Shown here: positions 1 through 4,532 of the stretch, piece by piece
Numbering within the stretch: the stretch's first letter is position 1
Layout: each line of letters begins with the position of its first letter
The notes under the pieces: model-generated
Told to the model about the DNA's origin: nothing
The model's input: only the letters and a program-made list of their open reading frames with translations
Database searches by the model: none
Translations under genes and position numbers: made by a program
Assembly (NCBI GenBank): GCA_030623125.1
Contig: JAUXMQ010000068.1
Coordinates: 1-6,526, forward strand
Reading direction: 5' to 3'
Origin: Acidimicrobiia bacterium
GTDB lineage: Bacteria; Actinomycetota; Acidimicrobiia; Spongiisociales; ZC4RG35
DNA: 6,526 nt

Positions 1-524
1 CCTACGACACCGGTCTCGGATTCGTCCAGGAGCTTTTCGAGGCTGGAGATTGGAACACTGTCAACAACGCGTACTCCACGTTCCCTGGTCTTCCCGGGTC
101 TTCCGAGCAGGTGATCACTCCGGCCGATTATCAGCGGGATCTTCCGCTTGTCGTTGAGCTGCCGGCCATCACGATCAACAACTACAACCTCGAACGGACA
201 TCGGTATGGGGCGAAGAGGGCTTCCGGATAATGATCGATCAGGTGCTTGGAGAGTCCATAGGAGCAGAGGCAGCCGATGGGTGGGGTGGCGACGGCTATC
301 ACCAGTGGTTCGATGGAGAGAATGCGGCATTTCTGCTCGTCTACAGAGGTGACACCGCGCGTGACCTCGAAGAGCTCCGCTCAGCCCTCCTCGACTATGC
401 CCGGACAGCGGTCCCTGACGAAGACTTTGTCTGGGTGGAAACCGAAGAGGGTGTTCTCTACTTCATAGCCGCTGACGAGACATCGGTGGGCGAGTTGATT
501 CGAGCCGCCGTGGGCCTCGGCTGA
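1..524 (+). CDS. C-terminal part of uncharacterised protein (5' end outside window)
   Basis: The reading frame is open from base 3 and ends at TGA 522-524, giving 173 visible residues. The GTG at 111 is internal: coding signal continues upstream with residues YDTGLGFVQELFEAGDWNTV. The fragment resembles, from memory, the C-terminal half of a family of bacterial hypothetical proteins with a 'Y..G..F...L...G.W..V..AY...P.S.EQ...P..Y' segment, followed by a GWGGDxY motif and an alternating strand/helix end. Here these appear as SSEQVITPADY (about residues 34-44 of the fragment) and DGWGGDGY (about residues 92-99). In such proteins a metallopeptidase-like HExxH segment can lie nearer the N-terminus; that region is not in the window, so no activity can be claimed. 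A gap of 45 bases separates it from the DUF192 gene. I am sure it is a real gene and unsure of its role. Confidence 0.8.
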   Translation, partial: YDTGLGFVQELFEAGDWNTVNNAYSTFPGLPGSSEQVITPADYQRDLPLVVELPAITINNYNLERTSVWGEEGFRIMIDQVLGESIGAEAADGWGGDGYHQWFDGENAAFLLVYRGDTARDLEELRSALLDYARTAVPDEDFVWVETEEGVLYFIAADETSVGELIRAAVGLG

Positions 525-534
525 TTCAGGCCTC

Positions 535-563
535 TTCTCCTCCCGTCGACTGTCCCCTAAGTT
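535..563 (+). promoter_or_regulatory. Possible promoter giving a leaderless DUF192-rsmI transcript
   Basis: TAAGTT at 558-563 fits the actinobacterial TAnnnT -10 pattern and ends six bases before the ATG at 570, so transcription would begin at or next to the start codon. TTCTCC at 535-540 sits 17 bases upstream but is a poor -35 match. No Shine-Dalgarno sequence precedes the ATG, which agrees with leaderless translation. This is inference from motif spacing only. Confidence 0.3.
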
Positions 564-569
564 TGTCAT

Positions 570-890
570 ATGGATCAGGTATTCCTTCAGGCTGGCGCGA
601 CGAGATACGGGCCGATCAGCGATGCCCGCACGTTCTGGCAGAGGTGGCGTGGTCTCAAGAGTCTGCCCGCGGGAGCTGCGGTGCTGATCAGGACCAGTTC
701 GGTGCACGGGTTTGCAGTCGGGGCTCCTTTCCGAGCCGTTGGCCTCACCCAACGTTTCCAGGTGGCGGCCACTCAGGTGGTCGAACCCGGGCGGATCGCC
801 AAGTTTCCGGGGTGTCGTTATGTTCTCGAGCTTCCCCTGGGGGCCGAAGCACCTGAGCCCGGTGTGATGTTGGAGCTGCGCCGTGTCTGA
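570..890 (+). CDS. DUF192 family protein, divergent
   Basis: This 106-residue protein aligns by eye with the whole length of DUF192 domains, which are small beta-rich proteins of unknown biochemical function. The pattern is visible in order: RGLKSLPAGAAVLIR (27-41), SVHGF (44-48) where the family has VHTFxM, AP at 52-53, VEPGRIAKFPG (71-81), and VLELP (85-89). The usual Met after the Phe and the usual Asp after P-[IL] are replaced here by Val50 and Arg55, so the copy is atypical. No signal peptide or membrane segment is seen, although many DUF192 proteins are exported. The ATG at 570 is the first start after an in-frame TAA at 558-560. The stop overlaps the start of rsmI by 8 bases, so the two are probably co-translated. 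Confidence 0.7.
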   Translation: MDQVFLQAGATRYGPISDARTFWQRWRGLKSLPAGAAVLIRTSSVHGFAVGAPFRAVGLTQRFQVAATQVVEPGRIAKFPGCRYVLELPLGAEAPEPGVMLELRRV

Positions 891-1716
891 AGGTTGTCTC
901 TATGTGTGTGCTACGCCGATCGGGAACCTTGGTGATATCTCAGATCGTCTTCGTGAAACGCTGATGACGGCCGATGCGATCTACGCGGAAGACACCAGAC
1001 GCACATCAAAGCTCCTACGGCACATCGGGACGAAGACTAATGCGCAGTCTCTGTTCGTCGGGAACGAGAAGGCTCGAAGTCGCAGACTCGTTGATGACGT
1101 CCGAGCCGGCAAGATCGTGGCTCTGGTATCCGATGCCGGCATGCCCACGGTCTCGGATCCAGGTGCGGAGGCGGTGCGATTGGTTCAGGACGAAGGTTTG
1201 TCGCTGACGGTCATTCCCGGACCCTCCGCGGTAACGACGGCGATCACGTTGTCGGGCTTTGGCGGGGATCGTTTCTCTTTCGAAGGCTTTCTTCCCAGAA
1301 AGGGCAAGGAGCGGAACGGGCGGTTGCGTCAGCTTGGGCTCGATGATCGACCGGTAGTCATTTTCGCCAGCCCTCATAGGGTTGCCGGCGATCTCAGGGA
1401 TCTTCTCGATGCCGTCGGTGCTGATCGCAGGGTGGCGGTGACGCGGGAAATGACCAAACTGCACGAGGAAGTTTGGGTCGGAACCCTCGGTGAAGCGGTG
1501 GAGCAATGGTCGGGGGAGACCAAGGGCGAGCTCACCCTGGTCCTCGAAGGAAGTCCGATGGCACCGGTGACAGCCGAGGCAGCGATTGCCGAGGCGCGAA
1601 CTCTCGTCGACGCCGGGACTTCTCCGTCGGATGCGGCGCGGCGGGTGGCGCAAGACTCAGGTGTCTCCCGACGTCTTATCTACCAGGCGTTGCTGGAGCG
1701 TCAGGACCGCAACTGA
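883..1716 (+). CDS. rsmI: 16S rRNA (cytidine(1402)-2'-O)-methyltransferase RsmI
   Basis: RsmI uses S-adenosylmethionine to 2'-O-methylate C1402 in the decoding centre of 16S rRNA, acting on the 30S subunit in the cytoplasm. The 277 residues match the family's usual length of about 275-290. Motifs in order are ATPIGNL (10-16), AEDTRRTSKLL (35-45), LVSDAGMPTVSDPG (81-94), IPGPSA (111-116), FEGFLPRK (133-140), ASPHR (162-166), TREMTKLHEE (187-196) and a C-terminal helical segment, SDAARRVAQDSGVSRRLIY (249-267), of the kind found in RsmI. The family's SDAGTP reads SDAGMP here. The GTG at 883 is supported by GGAG at 872-875, seven bases upstream. It overlaps the DUF192 gene by 8 bases at its start and the oppositely oriented abrB-like gene by 16 bases at its end. 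Confidence 0.96.
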   Translation: MSEGCLYVCATPIGNLGDISDRLRETLMTADAIYAEDTRRTSKLLRHIGTKTNAQSLFVGNEKARSRRLVDDVRAGKIVALVSDAGMPTVSDPGAEAVRLVQDEGLSLTVIPGPSAVTTAITLSGFGGDRFSFEGFLPRKGKERNGRLRQLGLDDRPVVIFASPHRVAGDLRDLLDAVGADRRVAVTREMTKLHEEVWVGTLGEAVEQWSGETKGELTLVLEGSPMAPVTAEAAIAEARTLVDAGTSPSDAARRVAQDSGVSRRLIYQALLERQDRN

Positions 1717-1937
1717 GACCGACAGGTTGAGCAGACACCCTTCTCCTTGAACTGGCTCACGTCGGTGTCGCTCCCGCAAAATGTGCAGGTGTCGGTCACC
1801 TTGCGGAGAAGGATGCTTCCGCCCTCCACCGAGACATTCAGGTGATCACCCTCATGGATGTTGAACATTCGCCGTGTCTCGGCGGGTATGACGATCCGTC
1901 CGAGGTCGTCGATTTTCCTGGTAATGCCTGAATCCAT
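1701..1937 (-). CDS. AbrB/SpoVT-type DNA-binding regulator with C-terminal Cys4 zinc ribbon
   Basis: The 78-residue protein has an N-terminal AbrB/SpoVT swapped-hairpin domain (about residues 3-47): GITRKIDDLGRIVIPAETRR, then an acidic EGD turn and GGSILLRKV. In this family the domain dimerises and binds DNA, often as a transition-state or global regulator. After it comes a short tail with CxxC at 51/54 and CxxC at 69/72, a spacing that fits a zinc ribbon; Bacillus AbrB has a different C-terminal multimerisation domain. The ATG at 1937 has no clear ribosome binding site, so translation may be leaderless or nearly so. It is the only minus-strand gene, placed convergent to rsmI and divergent from tatD. 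Targets cannot be read from the sequence; its own promoter and that of tatD are natural candidates. Confidence 0.9.
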   Translation of the reverse strand: MDSGITRKIDDLGRIVIPAETRRMFNIHEGDHLNVSVEGGSILLRKVTDTCTFCGSDTDVSQFKEKGVCSTCRSQLRS

Positions 1938-1949
1938 GTACGGCGAGCG

Positions 1950-1980
1950 AGCCTACCCGTCTGGGAGGGACTCGTGTCGG
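1950..1980 (-). promoter_or_regulatory. Possible promoter of the abrB-like gene
   Basis: On the minus strand TAGGCT (1955 to 1950) fits TAnnnT, and CCGACA (1980 to 1975) matches four of six -35 bases at a long 19-base spacing. Transcription would start roughly six bases before the ATG at 1937. The -35 element would cover the GTG start codon of tatD, so the two genes would share regulatory DNA. Weak motif evidence only. Confidence 0.25.
1963..1968 (+). promoter_or_regulatory. Strong ribosome binding site that sets the tatD start
   Basis: GGGAGG lies five bases before the GTG at 1974. The alternative ATG at 2004 has only a weak GGGA nearby, so the GTG is preferred although it adds ten residues before the conserved core. 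Confidence 0.65.
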
Positions 1981-2750
1981 TCGGGATTAGCGTCTCGGGA
2001 ACGATGACCTGGGTCGACACGCATTGCCATCTCCAACTGGACGGGCGCGAGCCGTTCGTATTGCTCGATCGCGCCCCTGAAGTGGATTGGCTGGTTGTCC
2101 CGGGTGTTGACGCGGAGAGCTCCCGGGAGTCGCTCGTACTGGCAGCGGAGTTTCCAGACAGGGTGTTGGCAACGGCCGGGCTCCATCCCCACGAAGCGAC
2201 CCTCTGGCCCTCCCAACGCGAGGCTATCGAGGAAATGGCTCCGGGGGTGGCTGCCATCGGCGAGACGGGCATGGATTTCTATCGTGATCTCTCGCCACGG
2301 GAACAACAGGAGGTTTCCTTCAGGGGTCACATCGAGCTGGCCCTGAACCAAGAGAAACCAATCATCGTCCACTGTCGCGACGCGTTCGCCCGTGTTCATG
2401 AGATCATCGATGAGACTGGAGTCGGAGATCAGACGGTGATGCATAGTTGGACAGGCGGCACCAGATGGACCAAGCGCTTCCTCGATCTTGGTGTGACCTT
2501 CTCGTTCTCGGGACCCCTGGCGTTCGAGACCGGGGAGACCATCAGGCTTGGCGCAGCTCTTGTGCCTCCGGATCGCGCCGTCGTTGAGACCGACACTCCG
2601 TACCTGGCGCCGCCTCCACATCGGGGCGAGAAGAACGAGCCGGCCTGGGTGGCTTTCGTCGGTCAGGCGTTGGCCGAGGTGTGGGGGATGGATGTGGAGG
2701 AGGTCGCCGCGGTGACCTCGTCCAACGCAACCCGGATCTTCAAACCATGA
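1974..2750 (+). CDS. tatD: TatD family metal-dependent deoxyribonuclease/hydrolase
   Basis: TatD proteins are cytoplasmic TIM-barrel amidohydrolase-fold nucleases, described as Mg2+-dependent 3'-5' exonucleases on DNA and RNA, linked to DNA repair. The 258 residues agree with the usual 255-265. Metal-site motifs are all present: VDTHCHL (14-20; His17, His19), GLHPHE (69-74), IGETGMDFYRD (95-105; Glu97), IVHCRDA (131-137; His133), MHSWTG (156-161; His157, where many family members have HCFSG or HCFTG) and ETDTPYLAPPPHRG (205-218; Asp207), ending with the typical SNATRIF. The start is GTG 1974, chosen for its ribosome binding site; ATG 2004 is possible. The stop TGA 2748-2750 overlaps the ksgA ATG in ATGA. 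In many genomes metG lies just upstream of tatD; here the abrB-like gene is the direct neighbour. Confidence 0.95.
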   Translation: MSVGISVSGTMTWVDTHCHLQLDGREPFVLLDRAPEVDWLVVPGVDAESSRESLVLAAEFPDRVLATAGLHPHEATLWPSQREAIEEMAPGVAAIGETGMDFYRDLSPREQQEVSFRGHIELALNQEKPIIVHCRDAFARVHEIIDETGVGDQTVMHSWTGGTRWTKRFLDLGVTFSFSGPLAFETGETIRLGAALVPPDRAVVETDTPYLAPPPHRGEKNEPAWVAFVGQALAEVWGMDVEEVAAVTSSNATRIFKP

Positions 2751-3556
2751 CCGCACAGAACCGAACTGAGATCTCCCGTCTTCTCGAATCCCATGGCCTG
2801 ACGCCCATCCATCGTCTTGGCCAACACTTCCTCGCCGACGCCAATATCACCAGAAAGATCGTTTCGGTTGCCGCGGTCGGAACGGGAGACAACGTCATCG
2901 AGGTTGGCGCCGGCACGGGGACCCTCACACGAGCTCTTGGGACCACAGGCGCCCACGTCGTGGCCTATGAGATCGATCAGGGACTGAAACCTGTTCTCGA
3001 AGAAGTCACAGAAGGCCTTGACGTCGAGTTGCGATTTTGCGATGTCACCAAGGTGGATCTTGTGAAGACGTTGGGCGCCGGGCGCTGGGCCATGGTCGCC
3101 AACCTTCCTTTCAACGTGGGGACTCCGCTCGTCATCGACGCGGTGAGAAGGGTTGATGCGATCGAACGATTCGTGGTGATGGTTCAGCGAGAAGTAGCTG
3201 AGAGGTTTACCGCCGCCCCGGGAACCTCCGCCTACGGGGTGCCGTCCGTTGTGGTCGGTATCTATACCGAGGCGTCGATTGTCTTTCGTGTTCCGCCACA
3301 GGTGTTCTATCCGCCGCCTCGCGTGGAGTCGGCGGTTGTGTTGCTGACCAGGAAGCCTTCTCCACCACATTCCGACCAGGCGGTTGTGATCGCACGCGCC
3401 GGTTTTGGACAGAGAAGGAAGATGCTGCGGAAATCGCTGGCCTCGGTCTTCGATGATCCGGTGGAGGTCCTGATTCAGGCAGGTCTGGATCCGACCGACA
3501 GGGCGGAGGACCTGGCGGCTTCCGATTACTTGCGTCTTGCGGAGATCGTGCAATGA
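2747..3556 (+). CDS. ksgA: 16S rRNA (adenine(1518)-N6/adenine(1519)-N6)-dimethyltransferase KsgA/RsmA
   Basis: KsgA dimethylates two adjacent adenosines in the 3'-terminal hairpin of 16S rRNA late in 30S assembly; loss usually gives kasugamycin resistance. With the ATG at 2747 the protein has 269 residues, typical for the family. Visible motifs are HRLGQHFLADANI (22-34), the SAM-binding loop VIEVGAGTGTLT (50-61), AYEID (73-77), motif IV NLPF (119-122; most KsgA have NLPY), MVQREVAERFTAAPGTSAYG (145-164), FYPPPRVESAVV (187-198) and FGQRRKMLRKSL (220-231). A longer frame opens at GTG 2681, but those 22 extra residues lie inside tatD, have no family similarity and are rejected. The ATGA overlaps with tatD upstream and ispE downstream indicate translational coupling; no strong ribosome binding site is visible. 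Confidence 0.96.
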   Translation: MTAQNRTEISRLLESHGLTPIHRLGQHFLADANITRKIVSVAAVGTGDNVIEVGAGTGTLTRALGTTGAHVVAYEIDQGLKPVLEEVTEGLDVELRFCDVTKVDLVKTLGAGRWAMVANLPFNVGTPLVIDAVRRVDAIERFVVMVQREVAERFTAAPGTSAYGVPSVVVGIYTEASIVFRVPPQVFYPPPRVESAVVLLTRKPSPPHSDQAVVIARAGFGQRRKMLRKSLASVFDDPVEVLIQAGLDPTDRAEDLAASDYLRLAEIVQ

Positions 3557-4395
3557 CCACTTACGAAGCGCCCGCCAAGCTCAACCTGTCCTTGCTGGTC
3601 AGCTCGCCACGCTCCGACGGTTTGCACCCTCTGGAGTCCCTCGTTCAGACGATCGCGTGGTGCGACCGACTCAGCGTTGAAGAGGGCGAAGGGGAGGACA
3701 CGCTCGAGATCGCGGGCGCCGAGATCGACGCTGACGAGAATCTGGTTTTGAAGGCTCTGGAGGCTGCCCGCACTCGCGGGTTTGTGCCCCCTCTGGCTTT
3801 ATCGCTGGAGAAACGTCTTCCTGTTGCTGCCGGTCTGGGCGGGGGAAGCTCGGACGCTGCTGCCGCCCTCCAAGCCGCTGTCGACATGGGGATCCTCTCC
3901 GAGTCGCTCGCGATCGAGGTAGCGCCGAAGGTGGGCGCAGACGTCGCACTCTTTCTCACCGGTGGCTCGCTGCTCATGACGGGGGCAGGGGAGACGGTCG
4001 CCGCTGTCGAACCACTCGAAGGGTTTTCTGTGGCGATTGCCGTCCCCGTCTTCGGTCTGGTCACCGCTGACGTCTACAAGCGCTGGGACGACATGGGAGG
4101 CCCCCGAGGTGAGGCAGTGGCCGACGCAGGTCTGCCACCCCAGCTCAGAGACGGTATGCCCATGCGCAACGACCTTTCGCCCGCTGCGCTCGACATCGAG
4201 CCACGACTGGGCGACTTCATCGCCGATTTGCGCCAGACGTGGGGTACGGCGGTCTCGATGACCGGGTCCGGTTCGGCGTGCTTCGGATACTTCGAGTCGA
4301 CAGCTGAAGCGGAGGATGCCGCCTCATCGATCGCCGACCTCTGCGATGTGTCGGTCGGGGTGGGGTTGAGATCCCATGGAGTAGCTCCCGTCTAG
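3553..4395 (+). CDS. ispE: 4-diphosphocytidyl-2-C-methyl-D-erythritol kinase IspE
   Basis: IspE phosphorylates CDP-methylerythritol in the MEP pathway to IPP and DMAPP, so the organism is likely to make isoprenoids this way. The 280 residues fit the family. GHMP-kinase features are APAKLNLSL (6-14, catalytic Lys9), DGLHPLES (22-29), the ATP loop PVAAGLGGGSSDAAAAL (90-106), GADVALFLTGG (128-138, catalytic Asp130) and the C-terminal glycine-rich MTGSGSACFG (236-245). The family's DGYH reads DGLH here: Leu24 replaces the tyrosine that stacks on cytosine in the E. coli enzyme. GGAG at 3541-3544 precedes the ATG by eight bases, and the ATG overlaps the ksgA stop in ATGA. It is the last protein gene before the tRNA; no terminator is visible after it. 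Confidence 0.96.
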   Translation: MTTYEAPAKLNLSLLVSSPRSDGLHPLESLVQTIAWCDRLSVEEGEGEDTLEIAGAEIDADENLVLKALEAARTRGFVPPLALSLEKRLPVAAGLGGGSSDAAAALQAAVDMGILSESLAIEVAPKVGADVALFLTGGSLLMTGAGETVAAVEPLEGFSVAIAVPVFGLVTADVYKRWDDMGGPRGEAVADAGLPPQLRDGMPMRNDLSPAALDIEPRLGDFIADLRQTWGTAVSMTGSGSACFGYFESTAEAEDAASSIADLCDVSVGVGLRSHGVAPV

Positions 4396-4397
4396 CC

Positions 4398-4429
4398 TTC
4401 AGCGGCCCTGGCGGTAACCTGGGTATATC
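4398..4429 (+). promoter_or_regulatory. Possible promoter for tRNA-Gln and glmU
   Basis: The 40 bases between ispE and the tRNA hold two candidate -10 boxes: TAACCT at 4415-4420, which would leave a leader of about nine bases, and TATATC at 4424-4429, which would start very near the mature tRNA end. Neither has a good -35 box. The tRNA could equally be read from the ispE operon. Confidence 0.25.
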
Positions 4430-4435
4430 CCCAAG

Positions 4436-4507
4436 TGGGGGGTGGTGTAACCGGTAGCACGGCAGGTTTTGGTCCTGTAAGAGCGGGTTCGAGTCCTGCC
4501 TCCCCAG
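4436..4507 (+). tRNA. tRNA-Gln (anticodon UUG)
   Basis: A complete 72-base cloverleaf is visible. The acceptor stem pairs 4436-4442 with 4500-4506 (T-A first pair, one G-T). The D stem pairs GTG 4445-4447 with CAC 4458-4460, and the D loop contains GG. The anticodon stem pairs 4462-4466 with 4474-4478 around loop TTTTGGT, giving anticodon TTG at 4469-4471. The variable loop is AAGA. The T stem pairs 4483-4487 with 4495-4499 around TTCGAGT. The U1-A72 end pair and discriminator G73 (4507) fit bacterial glutamine tRNAs. The next bases are CCG, so CCA is not encoded and must be added after 3' trimming. It lies 25 bases before glmU with no terminator between them. Confidence 0.97.
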
Positions 4508-4515
4508 CCGACTTC

Positions 4516-4524
4516 GGAGAAAGG
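4516..4524 (+). promoter_or_regulatory. Ribosome binding site of glmU in the spacer after the tRNA
   Basis: GGAGAAAGG ends eight bases before the TTG at 4533, supporting this rare start codon. The next in-frame candidate, GTG 4545, would remove the first four residues and place the purine-rich site about 20 bases away. Confidence 0.6.
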
Positions 4525-4532
4525 CGAGCCAT

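Noticed and set aside
111..113. GTG 111 as the start of the first gene
   Set aside because: The frame stays open and protein-like back to base 3, so the gene begins before the window.
513..532. GGCCT/AGGCC inverted repeat around the first stop codon as a terminator
   Set aside because: Only five pairs with a ten-base loop and no following T run.
1015..1653. Minus-strand open frame opposite rsmI (212 codons)
   Set aside because: Arg/Pro/His-rich shadow of rsmI with no domain.
1955..1966. CCCGTCTGGG as an operator hairpin in the abrB/tatD gap
   Set aside because: Only three G-C pairs around a four-base loop; too short to support.
2681..2746. N-terminal extension of ksgA from GTG 2681
   Set aside because: The 22 added residues are inside tatD, are Gly/Arg-rich and have no family similarity; the ATG at 2747 gives the usual length and an ATGA overlap.
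1953..2756. Minus-strand open frame opposite tatD (267 codons)
   Set aside because: No recognisable motifs, and the opposite strand encodes all TatD metal-site motifs.
2663..3553. Long open frame on the minus strand opposite ksgA (296 codons)
   Set aside because: It lies entirely against a gene with clear KsgA motifs; its product is rich in Arg, His, Gly and Asp with no recognisable domain. It is a high-GC shadow frame.
4508..4510. Encoded CCA end of tRNA-Gln
   Set aside because: The bases after the discriminator are CCG, so the CCA is not complete in the DNA.
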